This document shows, in pieces, positions 52,434 through 60,451 of a stretch of 64,000 bases of DNA. Source of the stretch: Candidatus Heimdallarchaeota archaeon (GTDB lineage Archaea; Asgardarchaeota; Heimdallarchaeia; JABLTI01); assembly GCA_019058275.1 (NCBI GenBank), contig JAHLVW010000066.1:230781-294780 (forward strand), read 5' to 3'. The notes under the pieces are model-generated. The model was not told the DNA's origin. It ran no database searches and was given only the letters and a program-made list of their open reading frames with translations. Position 1 is the stretch's first letter. The number at the start of each line of letters is the position of its first letter. The translations under genes and the position numbers were made by a program.

Positions 52434-53873
52434 TTGGAATCAAGAAATGAATTGTTTAAACGAGTTGGAGATTATTATTTGTTTGATGATATAAATCTAG
52501 AAAAAGAAATAGCAATACAATATGGTACTCCAACTTATGTCTTTAGTACAAAAAAAATCAAAGAAAACATACGTGATTTGAAACAATCCTTTCAGAAAAC
52601 ATATCCAAATACTTCAATTGCTTACTCCATGAAAAATAACTATATTCCTGAAATCTGCTCAGTAATTGCTAGTGAAATTGATACATTTGAGATTACATCT
52701 TTAACTGAGCTAAAAATTGTTGAAAAAATAGTTTTTAATCAGAAAAGGAATCTGAATCTTATTCTGACAAATATATACAAATCAGATTCGTTAATTGATA
52801 AAACAATTCATTCTCAAAGAGACTCAAACACCTCTGATTATAATGATCCCTCAAATTTGATTGCTATCGATTCTTATCAAGATTTGAAAAATGTTGAAAG
52901 AATAGCTAAAAAAGTGGGTAAAAAAGCTAGAGTCTTAATACGTGTAAATCCTGGTATTAAAATGGACATTAGAGAAACTATCTTCGCTTCAGCAAATATC
53001 TCGGCTAAATGTGCTTCAATAATTGCTGATATTGAACCAATAATAGAAGCTAGTAATGATCCAACAATTTCAATTTGGTTACCAAAACGTGAGACTACTC
53101 CAAGAAACGATTTTGCTGAAAAACTTGTTCAAGAAGCAATTAATTGTAAACATCTTGAATTAGTAGGTTTACATGGTCATTTAGGTAGTCAAATTACTAA
53201 CATAGAATATTTCGATCGCTTTTTTGAAGTAATTTCCAGATTTTATAAATTAATGAATGAAAAATACGATGATGTTTTAGAAATTCTAGATTTAGGTGGT
53301 GGCTATCCAGTTGATTATTCTAATTCAGGTGGTGTTCCTACTATTGAGGATATTTCTAAAGTGTTAACCAAAAACATTCGGTATGCTAACATCAAACCTG
53401 ATTTAATTATAGAAAGTGGTCGTTATATTACAGCAAGCTCAGGGCTATTATTATCAAAAGTTTGTCTTACTAAAGAAAATTCTGAAGGAAAAAACCTAGC
53501 TGTTCTCGACCTCTCAGTTTACAGCGATTTGTTAGATGTTTTAGCTGCTAACTGGTGTTATGATGCAGTTTTGATAAACAATCTCACTAAGCAAATTGAC
53601 AAAAATAAGGGTAGTTGTTGGACTTTAGTTGGTGGAACAAATGATACATTAGATCAATTGACTCCACGTTCAAGCAAGTGTTCAAAATGTGATGATTCAC
53701 TTAATGGTGGGATTGAAAGATGTTTTCCTAAAGAACTAAAAACAGGTGATCTTTTAGCAATTAAAAACGCTGGTGCTTATACAACCTGTTTTAATTCCAA
53801 TTACAGTGGGAGACCAATACCAACTAAGATTTTGATTGCTGAAGATCAAACTGATAGAATACAATTACTTTAA
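52434..53873 (+). CDS. LysA-like PLP decarboxylase (fold III) with cysteine-rich insert
   Basis: A 479-residue fold-III enzyme. PLP lysine Lys67 in YSMKNNY; HGHLGSQIT near 243; LDLGGGYPVDYS near 283; ESGRYI near 325; and the C-terminal GAYTTCFNSNYSGRPIP. These match diaminopimelate decarboxylase and its relatives. In the region where LysA has the catalytic VVGPxCESGD segment this protein has CSKCDDSLNGGIERCFPKEL, a CxxC pair plus a Cys, so substrate use may differ. With the arginine decarboxylase next door, a role in diamino-acid or carboxy-polyamine metabolism is plausible. Start TTG 52434 with GGAG about ten bases upstream. Confidence 0.82.
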   Translation: MESRNELFKRVGDYYLFDDINLEKEIAIQYGTPTYVFSTKKIKENIRDLKQSFQKTYPNTSIAYSMKNNYIPEICSVIASEIDTFEITSLTELKIVEKIVFNQKRNLNLILTNIYKSDSLIDKTIHSQRDSNTSDYNDPSNLIAIDSYQDLKNVERIAKKVGKKARVLIRVNPGIKMDIRETIFASANISAKCASIIADIEPIIEASNDPTISIWLPKRETTPRNDFAEKLVQEAINCKHLELVGLHGHLGSQITNIEYFDRFFEVISRFYKLMNEKYDDVLEILDLGGGYPVDYSNSGGVPTIEDISKVLTKNIRYANIKPDLIIESGRYITASSGLLLSKVCLTKENSEGKNLAVLDLSVYSDLLDVLAANWCYDAVLINNLTKQIDKNKGSCWTLVGGTNDTLDQLTPRSSKCSKCDDSLNGGIERCFPKELKTGDLLAIKNAGAYTTCFNSNYSGRPIPTKILIAEDQTDRIQLL

Positions 53874-53942
53874 ACCAAGATATTTTGATACTCTTAAATA
53901 ATACATTAGTAATATAGTACATATCACTAGTGGTGATATGAT

Positions 53943-54305
53943 TTGACCTATAGAGATAGAAGGACACTAAATCTTGTTCTCTTAATTACTGTAATATCTA
54001 TGGTCCTTGTTGTAACAATTTCTGTTTTAGTAGTTCAAGCGACAGTAAATGATTGGGGTGTGTTTGAAATTCTTTCTGGTATAGGTATTGCTCTTTTGAT
54101 TATTGGTGGGTTTGGGATATATACTACTTATGCAGGTGGAATTAGTCCTTCAAGTTTATACATGAATGCAGCAAGTCCAGAAATGGCAAGAGCAGAAATG
54201 GACTATGCACGAAAAAGAAGACTAGCATTGCCAATTATTAGTTTCTCTATTCTAATTATAGGAGTCATTTTCTTAGCAATTGGATTTTCTCAGATTTGGG
54301 AATAG
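53943..54305 (+). CDS. Small membrane protein with three predicted helices
   Basis: A 120-residue protein starting at TTG 53943 with GGTG eight bases upstream. Hydrophobic helices at about residues 10-32, 42-62 and 96-116, with a short loop holding SPSSLYMNAASPEMARAEMD between the second and third and a basic YARKRRL before the last. No family recognised; it may be a small membrane regulator. It precedes the methyltransferase gene by about 40 bases on the same strand and could share its transcript. Confidence 0.7.
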   Translation: MTYRDRRTLNLVLLITVISMVLVVTISVLVVQATVNDWGVFEILSGIGIALLIIGGFGIYTTYAGGISPSSLYMNAASPEMARAEMDYARKRRLALPIISFSILIIGVIFLAIGFSQIWE

Positions 54306-54347
54306 CTTTAATTACCTAATCTAAAGTGTGGGGGTTCAGTGTAAAAA

Positions 54348-55166
54348 ATGACAGAGCAATACTTTGAAGCTAATAGGAAGCTTTGGGATGCGTTTGCCAA
54401 AGCCCACTTTCATACAGAAAATGATGAGTACAACGTCAAAGCATTCTTAGAAGGCAAATCAACTCTGAAGCAATATGAATTAGAAGAAATGGGTAATGTA
54501 GAAGGTAAATCTTTATTGCATTTACAATGCCATTTTGGTTTAGATACACTTTCTTGGGCTCGAGAAGAAGCAATTGTTACTGGGATAGATATTTCAGGTG
54601 AAGCAATTAGATTAGCTAAATTACTTGCCAAACAAGCAAACTTAGAAGGAAATTTCATACAATCAAACTTGTATGATCTACCAAATGGTCTTACAGAGAA
54701 ATATGATATTGTCTATACCTCTATTGGAGTTTTATGTTGGCTTAATAATATTAATAAATGGGGTGAGATAATAGCTCATTTCCTAAAACCTGGAGGACTC
54801 TTCTATATTGCTGAAATCCATCCATTCTCAATGGTTTTTGACAATGAGACCAAGGATATAAAGGAACTTGAATTGTTTTACAACTACTTCCATGATCCAA
54901 TACCAATGAAATTTGTAGCTGAAGGATCGTATGCTTTACCAGATGCAGAATTTGAACTTAAAGTTGAGTATGAATGGCAGCACAGTATGTCTGACATAAT
55001 TAACTCACTAATCAATGCAGGATTAAAAATTGAGTTTCTTAATGAATATCCCTTTACTGTTTGGAAAGCATTTCCATTTAGCGAAGAAGACTCAGATGGT
55101 TATTTCCGATTGAAAAACCAAAAAGCTGAAATTCCCCTTCTTTTCACGTTAAAAGCTACAAAGTAG
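54348..55166 (+). CDS. Class I SAM-dependent methyltransferase
   Basis: A 272-residue Rossmann methyltransferase. Motif I is LLHLQCHFGLDTLSWARE near residues 56-73, motif II GIDISGEAI near 78, motif IV YTSIGVLCWLNN near 123, and LKPGGLFYIAEIHPFS near 145. This form (HLQCHFGLDT) is shared by a widespread small-molecule methylase group; substrate unknown. It is cytosolic. ATG 54348. A hairpin with T-tract follows the stop. Confidence 0.9.
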   Translation: MTEQYFEANRKLWDAFAKAHFHTENDEYNVKAFLEGKSTLKQYELEEMGNVEGKSLLHLQCHFGLDTLSWAREEAIVTGIDISGEAIRLAKLLAKQANLEGNFIQSNLYDLPNGLTEKYDIVYTSIGVLCWLNNINKWGEIIAHFLKPGGLFYIAEIHPFSMVFDNETKDIKELELFYNYFHDPIPMKFVAEGSYALPDAEFELKVEYEWQHSMSDIINSLINAGLKIEFLNEYPFTVWKAFPFSEEDSDGYFRLKNQKAEIPLLFTLKATK

Positions 55167-55175
55167 TATATATCT

Positions 55176-55204
55176 GGGATGAAATTCATCCCCAAAAGCT
55201 TTTT
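55176..55204 (+). terminator. Hairpin terminator after the methyltransferase gene
   Basis: GGGATG at 55176-55181 pairs with CATCCC at 55187-55192 over a short loop, followed within a few bases by GCTTTTTATTT. It sits ten bases after the stop codon at 55166. Confidence 0.6.
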
Positions 55205-55336
55205 ATTTAGCTAAATTGTTCTCTAATGTTTGTAACAAAGTACTGAAAAAATAACTTAGTAACATAATATCCACATATTACAATCTTATCTATATAAGAA
55301 TGACGGATAATTAATTGGGTCTCAGGTCTTAAAAGT

Positions 55337-55555
55337 ATGAGGGCGCGTATATTGTCGAGTAGAAAATCAAGAGAAGAATTCAACAGAGAATTAGTCAATA
55401 CACTAAAGAAGATTGTACATCCCAAGAGATTATCTAAAATTTATGATCGAGTCATTTCTTATCAAAAATCCCAACAGCACTTGGAACAACAGCAATACGT
55501 GTTAGGAATAATTCAAGAGTATATCCAAGAGATAGATTGCTACCTGCAAGAATGA
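55337..55555 (+). CDS. Small helical hypothetical protein of 72 residues
   Basis: A compact, charged, all-helical product with MRARILSSRKSREEFNREL at the start and a Gln-rich second half (YQKSQQHLEQQQYVLGII). No family recognised. ATG 55337 has AGGT about eleven bases upstream and lies after an AT-rich promoter-like stretch. The antisense frame here is a shadow. A real gene is likely but not certain; a short coiled-coil dimer is the simplest reading. Confidence 0.5.
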   Translation: MRARILSSRKSREEFNRELVNTLKKIVHPKRLSKIYDRVISYQKSQQHLEQQQYVLGIIQEYIQEIDCYLQE

Positions 55556-55706
55556 AACTCTTCTTCACTTTCATATTTTTTTTCTTCGTCATTCAATCAA
55601 ATTTCTCTAGATTTATTTTAAATTAAGCGCTCATTGAAAAGAATTTAATAAATCATCTTGCACAAAATGCTTTTTATGCAAATCGCTATCATTAGACAAG
55701 ATACGA

Positions 55707-56528
55707 ATGAATAATAAGTCAATTTGCAAAGGTAAGTATGACCTTTCTTCTCTTACTCCTACGATTTGTGAGCTTATGAATGTTCAAAAACCTGTGATTT
55801 CTTCTGATAAAACTATCTCTGAAATTTTGGAGAAATCTAAGGAAATTTTAAAGTCAAAAATTGATAAATGTCTAGTATTTGCACCTGATGCTATTGGTTC
55901 ATTGTTTTACAATAAATATAAATCGAAATTCAAACCTGTAGAGGATTACTCTACTTTAAGTCTAGAACTATGTTCAATTTATCCTCCAAAAACACCTGTT
56001 TGTTTTGCATCAATGTTTACGGGAGCACAACCAGATATTCATGGGATCAAAGAATATGAAAAACCAGTTTTAAGTTGCGATACAATCTTTGATGCCTTTA
56101 TCAGAAATGGAAAAAAAGTAGCAATTGTTGCTGTCGAGAATTCAAGCATTGATATGATATTTAGAAATCGAAATATGGATTACTTTTCTGAAACAAATGA
56201 TTCAGAAGTAGCTGCAAAAACAATTGATTTACTAGAAAATGATTCTCATGATTTAATTGTTGTTTATCAACAAGAATATGATGACCTCTTACATAAAACG
56301 CATCATGAGAGTAAAGAAGCATTAAAAGCAATAGATAATCATGTAAAACACTTCACATATATAACAAAATCCGTAGAAAAAAATTGGAGTAATGATAACA
56401 GGTTTATTTTATTTACTCCAGATCATGGTGCACATTTCGATGAAGAAAAAAACATTGGATTTCATGGCAGATATATACCATTAGATATGCTGGTTAGGCA
56501 TTTCTTTACAATAAAAACAGCAAAATAA
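55707..56528 (+). CDS. Alkaline-phosphatase-superfamily phosphodiesterase-like protein
   Basis: A 273-residue cytosolic protein with the fold of the alkaline phosphatase/nucleotide pyrophosphatase group: ASMFTGAQPDIHGIKEYE near residues 94-111 corresponds to the nucleophile loop (Thr98 in place) and TPDHGAHFDEE near 234 to the metal-binding DHG motif. CDTIFDAFIRNGKKVAIVAV is the conserved helix-strand after it. Shorter than typical (about 400), so it may be a reduced member. It probably hydrolyses a phosphodiester or phosphonate. ATG 55707. Confidence 0.75.
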   Translation: MNNKSICKGKYDLSSLTPTICELMNVQKPVISSDKTISEILEKSKEILKSKIDKCLVFAPDAIGSLFYNKYKSKFKPVEDYSTLSLELCSIYPPKTPVCFASMFTGAQPDIHGIKEYEKPVLSCDTIFDAFIRNGKKVAIVAVENSSIDMIFRNRNMDYFSETNDSEVAAKTIDLLENDSHDLIVVYQQEYDDLLHKTHHESKEALKAIDNHVKHFTYITKSVEKNWSNDNRFILFTPDHGAHFDEEKNIGFHGRYIPLDMLVRHFFTIKTAK

Positions 56529-56739
56529 GAAATAAGACATTATATAGAAAGTAAAATACTCAATATCTTTTTTTTTAGAAAATGATTAACAATTGCTTTA
56601 ATCTTTTTCTTACATAAACAGCTTAGAGAAAGTAATTTGATAAGAAACCACCTTGATTTAATCAATTACTTATTTCTTCAACCAACAACCTCCAATATAG
56701 AAGGATCTGTAAAACACTCCGAACTGTAATAAAAAAAAC

Positions 56740-56799
56740 GCAAAACAAGGATGGGAGAGGCGAAGGACAAAAAAGTCCTTCTCTAATTTCCTGTTTTGC
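56740..56799 (-). terminator. Long hairpin at the end of the epimerase gene
   Basis: Nested inverted repeats: GCAAAACA at 56740-56747 with TGTTTTGC at 56792-56799, and GAAGGAC at 56762-56768 with GTCCTTC at 56775-56781. On the minus strand the inner loop is TTTTTT and a T-run (TTTTTTTT, 56731-56738 complement) follows, ending the epimerase transcript. The outer arm overlaps the last codons of that gene. Confidence 0.55.
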
Positions 56800-57880
56800 T
56801 TGGATTAGATTCTATAGGTTGTGCTGTGGTTGTTAAAGCTTCACTTGGCTTGCGCCCCTTCTGTTTGCTTTTCATTGGTCTTCTTTTAATTCTTAGATAA
56901 TCTTTCATTGCTTTGAGATGAGCTTGATAGTATGGTGATTTCTTCAATAAAAATGCTTTAATTGATGGGCTCAAAATCAATGTGAAAAATCTTGCTATCC
57001 CTAATCGTTTCTTTGTTTCCTCAATTAGATCACTAAATGTATGTCTTTGATACTGGAGTAATCTTTCACTTTCATTTGTATTCATGTATCCACAATGAAA
57101 TGGTTCATTACCAAACGCTTCTTTTGGCAATCGACCTATACCTAATGCTTCTAATAATCGTCCAACATAATCTGTATAAGGAATTCTGCATTCTGGTCCC
57201 CCAGCTATATTGTAGATATTGCCCCAGATTTCATTATTGGTTGCAGCATTTGCCATTGCTAGACCCGTATCTGCAGTATGACAAAATTCAATAGGTGTAT
57301 CTAGAGGGACATCAAACATAATGGGATCGACTTTTAGATCAATTGGTGGAATTGCTGCAAATCGAAAGATTGCCCAAGTTATTCCGGAATATTTAATCAT
57401 GTCTTCACATTTTATCTTCATTCTTGCGTATTCATCATGTGGACTTGGATTAAAGGGATCAGTTATCTTAATGATATGATCAAATCCTTTATCTCGAACA
57501 TCACCAAATATTGCAACTGAAGAACTAAAGATTAACTTAGGTTGTTTTTCTTGCTTCTTAATTGCAGTTATAATGTTCTTTGTTCCGCCAACATTCACCG
57601 GTTCTGCGATTTCTGGTCTTTTGTTTGCAAGAGGAGGAATTATCGCTCCAAGATGTATTACAATATCAACCCCAGAAACAGCTTTCTCTACATCCATGTG
57701 ATTTCTTAAATCTCCCCAGATGATCGTAACTTTATCACTATATTTCTTGAATTTTTTCGCTTTTCGCTTATTTGCCTTTGTAGGGATATCAAAACATCTA
57801 ATTATATGATCATTTTTGACTAATTCATTTAATGTGCTTGAGCCAACATTTCCAAATGCACCTGTAAGTAATATTTTCAC
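56783..57880 (-). CDS. NAD-dependent epimerase/dehydratase (extended SDR)
   Basis: A 365-residue extended SDR. NAD motif TGAFGNVG at residues 6-13, HLGAIIPP near 77, SSSVAIFGD near 119 and the catalytic YARMK near 153 (Tyr and Lys). It acts on a nucleotide sugar or similar substrate, oxidising and re-reducing with bound NAD. The last 60 residues are an unusual basic tail (RIKRRPMKSKQKGRKPSE). Start GTG 57880 has GGAGG upstream and overlaps the TGA of the small upstream frame by four bases. Confidence 0.88.
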   Translation of the reverse strand: MKILLTGAFGNVGSSTLNELVKNDHIIRCFDIPTKANKRKAKKFKKYSDKVTIIWGDLRNHMDVEKAVSGVDIVIHLGAIIPPLANKRPEIAEPVNVGGTKNIITAIKKQEKQPKLIFSSSVAIFGDVRDKGFDHIIKITDPFNPSPHDEYARMKIKCEDMIKYSGITWAIFRFAAIPPIDLKVDPIMFDVPLDTPIEFCHTADTGLAMANAATNNEIWGNIYNIAGGPECRIPYTDYVGRLLEALGIGRLPKEAFGNEPFHCGYMNTNESERLLQYQRHTFSDLIEETKKRLGIARFFTLILSPSIKAFLLKKSPYYQAHLKAMKDYLRIKRRPMKSKQKGRKPSEALTTTAQPIESNPSKTGN

Positions 57881-58092
57881 TCTTTTTTTGCCTCCATTGT
57901 TTGCCAGGTATCATTTTGAATGCCAATGCTATCTCTATTCGTTTCCTGTTTATTTAGCAATCTACAGAGTGCATGTAAAAACAGACATGTCAGCTTTTCT
58001 GACTTTGGTTTTACACCACCATTCATTGCTAGTTTTTTTATAGAAATTGCTGATATCTTTTCAGATACTATCTTTTTTCTAGCCTGTTTCAT
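57877..58092 (-). CDS. Possible small protein upstream of the epimerase
   Basis: A 71-residue frame from ATG 58092 whose stop overlaps the GTG start of the epimerase (GTGA), a common sign of coupled translation. The product is basic with MKQARKKIVSEK at the start and no recognisable motif. It may be a real small gene or merely the leader of the epimerase transcript; antisense frames here are no better. Confidence 0.35.
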   Translation of the reverse strand: MKQARKKIVSEKISAISIKKLAMNGGVKPKSEKLTCLFLHALCRLLNKQETNRDSIGIQNDTWQTMEAKKE

Positions 58093-58114
58093 CGGTGGTA
58101 ATAACTAACTAATA

Positions 58115-58157
58115 AGAGGAACTTGAGGGAGAGTAAGTCCTTTCAAGTTAGACCTCT
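58115..58157. promoter_or_regulatory. Hairpin in the gap before the MBL-fold gene
   Basis: In the 200-base divergent gap, AGAGGAACTTGA (58115-58126) pairs with TCAAGTT (58143-58149) and CCTCT (58153-58157), giving a 5- plus 7-bp stem with a 3-base bulge and a 16-base loop. It could be a leader structure of the MBL gene or an operator; the rest of the gap is AT-rich promoter sequence. Confidence 0.35.
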
Positions 58158-58292
58158 GACTATATTTACTCTTGGCGATTTATAAACCTTCTCAAACAGT
58201 CAGAAATTATGTGGTAAAAAGAAAGTCACTCTTTTTTCAAGTATAACTAACAAATTTAAGGTTGTAAGCGAATGCTATGACGGGTTAATGCA

Positions 58293-59189
58293 ATGAAAAT
58301 CCAAGAAATCGGTAGTAGAGGAATTGTGTTTACGTTTGATGATTTATCAACGGAGAATTTTGAGTGTCCAACAAATGTTTATGTTATCAAAGGTGAGAAA
58401 TATGTCTATATTTGTGACACATTTTTAGGTCCAAAATCGATGGCAGGAGTAAAAGAGTATCTCGAGAAAAATCAGATTTCAAAACCAATAGTCTTATTCA
58501 ACTCTCATTATGATTATGATCATTATTGGGGAAATTGTGCCTTTAATTTTATAATGATAATAGGACACAAATTGTGCTATGATCACATAATAAAGAAAGG
58601 AGAAGAGGATAAAGAGACATACAAAAAATATCTTAGAGGAGAAGTAATAATTACCCCTCCAAATTTACTCTTTAGAAAAGAAATCAAATTTATTGAAGAT
58701 GATATAACTTTCTTTCATTCACCTGGTCATACAAAGGATTCCTCTTCAAGTTATGATAACAAGGATAAGATACTCTTTGTTGCAGATAATATAGAAGAAC
58801 CTATCCCTTATATACGATCAAATCTTGCCGGAGTGAAGAAATATGTAGCAACATTGGAGAGATATCTGAAAATGGATTTTGTAAAATTAATACCTGGTCA
58901 TGGCAAAATCTCTGATAAAAAATTACTACAATTAAATCTTGATTATTTGACTACTTTTCCAGACTTATCTGAACCTGTGGATGTGGAAAAGAATGGAAGG
59001 CAATACTATATGATTCATCTACAAAATCTTTCAACATTAGCAACAAAGACAGCAGAAGATAGAAACAACAAAGAAGCAATAGAATACAACCAGCAATTGA
59101 TAGAAATAGGAACAAAGTACAAATTACTTGACGAAGAAACTGTGAAAAGATTCGAAGAGAAAATTGCAATATTAAAAAAGAAAGACTAG
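58293..59189 (+). CDS. Metallo-beta-lactamase-fold hydrolase
   Basis: A 298-residue MBL-fold protein. The metal motif is NSHYDYDHYWGN (HxxxDH form, near residues 70-81), then HSPGHTKDSSS near 145 and IPGHG near 209. The third His motif and the metal-binding Asp (VADNIEE) are present, so two metals should bind. The last 70 residues are helical and charged. It probably hydrolyses a thioester, lactone or phosphodiester in the cytosol. ATG 58293 with GGGTTA upstream. It overlaps the end of the convergent TrmO-like gene by four bases. Confidence 0.85.
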   Translation: MKIQEIGSRGIVFTFDDLSTENFECPTNVYVIKGEKYVYICDTFLGPKSMAGVKEYLEKNQISKPIVLFNSHYDYDHYWGNCAFNFIMIIGHKLCYDHIIKKGEEDKETYKKYLRGEVIITPPNLLFRKEIKFIEDDITFFHSPGHTKDSSSSYDNKDKILFVADNIEEPIPYIRSNLAGVKKYVATLERYLKMDFVKLIPGHGKISDKKLLQLNLDYLTTFPDLSEPVDVEKNGRQYYMIHLQNLSTLATKTAEDRNNKEAIEYNQQLIEIGTKYKLLDEETVKRFEEKIAILKKKD

Positions 59190-59689
59190 TCAACTGAAAA
59201 TCTATCATCAGATTGAGCAGTTGCTATATCACGATTTTCATACCAACCACTTTTCGCGTTAGGAAAGCAATCAAAATCAGCTACATATGGTTTAATATCT
59301 AACAAAGGTGTTTGATCAAGCATATCAACACCTTCTACAATCAATTTTAATTCTCCATCTTCTTCGTAAATTGTCTTCAATTTTATTATGAATATAGCTA
59401 TTGGATTTGGACGGTTTGTAGCTCTAACTGAGAAAATACCTAGATTTCTTGTACTCAAAAAGGGTTCAACAACTAGTTGTGGAGTTTTTGCTTTATGAAA
59501 ATGGTAAATAAGAATTAAATGTGAAAATTCATTCAGACCAACTGTTGCTTCTTTAAATTCTTCTTTTAGAACAACTATTCCTTCTGTCTTAGAGAATGAA
59601 GATTGTATAGGCATTCCCTTTGAACCTTTGAATGGTGTTCTAATAACTCCAATTGTTTTATAACAAATATTATTGTAAACATAATTCAT
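59186..59689 (-). CDS. TrmO/TsaA-like tRNA methyltransferase (UPF0066)
   Basis: A 167-residue TsaA/TrmO-fold protein: KTIGVIRTPFKGSKGMPIQ at residues 10-28, FSHLILIYHFHKA near 55, RATNRPNPIAIFIIKL near 89 and the terminal DIKPYVADFDCFP. The NRPNPI motif is the family's SAM-binding signature. Members methylate N6-threonylcarbamoyl-adenosine at position 37 of some tRNAs; archaeal members are less studied. ATG 59689, divergent from the small exported protein gene. Confidence 0.88.
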   Translation of the reverse strand: MNYVYNNICYKTIGVIRTPFKGSKGMPIQSSFSKTEGIVVLKEEFKEATVGLNEFSHLILIYHFHKAKTPQLVVEPFLSTRNLGIFSVRATNRPNPIAIFIIKLKTIYEEDGELKLIVEGVDMLDQTPLLDIKPYVADFDCFPNAKSGWYENRDIATAQSDDRFSVD

Positions 59690-59798
59690 AACAATATATC
59701 ATTTCATAGAAAGTATAAACTTAATGTTTCTAAAAAAGGAAAAGATAAACATATTTTCAAATAATCAAACGAATAATACATATCTAGGGAGTAATAGA

Positions 59799-60401
59799 AT
59801 GAAAAAAGAATCTCTAACTTTCATCTTGATTAGTTGTTTGATTCTAGGAACAACAGTTACAACACAAGTACTAATTATGAGGGAGTTAAGTCTAAAACAA
59901 GGATTATCATTTACAGATGAAGATGTTATTATAACTGTTAATGAAACGATTGCAAAGTTTTATGCTAGATATGCAATTAAAAACTATGAAAAAACTACAA
60001 ACTACTGGATTTCTTTGCCTTTTGCTCTGAAACCTTGGGATATCAATTTAACAATTAATGATGAAGCGTTAGATTATTCATGGACAGAATCCTATGTAGA
60101 ACCCGAACCTATACCTTTTGATGCAATAACTTTTCAAGTTGAAATAGCAGAAGGGGAGAAATTGGATATAGAAGTAAGTTATTATCGAAATTATGAATCA
60201 ATTTTCGAAAACAATACTCAATATGGTCTCTTTCGGTATATAGTAGGTTCAACCCGCAGTTGGGATCAACCATTAAATTTCGCTCATTTTGAGTTGTGGC
60301 AAGAAGCTGGTTCTATTAAAACTCTCATTGAAACAAGGGATTATACAAATTGGTATCCTAGTGAAACTTTTTTGTATTTCTATTTTGAATTGAATTTTTA
60401 G
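59799..60401 (+). CDS. Exported hypothetical protein of about 200 residues
   Basis: I start at ATG 59799 because GGGAG lies eight bases upstream and the sequence then begins MKKESLTFILISCLILGTTV, a signal or anchor segment; the longer frame to 59724 adds a polar head unlike a signal peptide. The rest is beta-rich (WISLPFALKPWDINLTIND, ITFQVEIAEGEKLDIEVSYY), like a domain that describes boundary or sensor proteins outside the cell. No family recognised. It precedes the MFS carrier by about 50 bases. Confidence 0.6.
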   Translation: MKKESLTFILISCLILGTTVTTQVLIMRELSLKQGLSFTDEDVIITVNETIAKFYARYAIKNYEKTTNYWISLPFALKPWDINLTINDEALDYSWTESYVEPEPIPFDAITFQVEIAEGEKLDIEVSYYRNYESIFENNTQYGLFRYIVGSTRSWDQPLNFAHFELWQEAGSIKTLIETRDYTNWYPSETFLYFYFELNF

Positions 60402-60451
60402 TTGAAATCAAAAGCAAGAATTTTTTATAGGTAAATCAACAACATTCCTTT

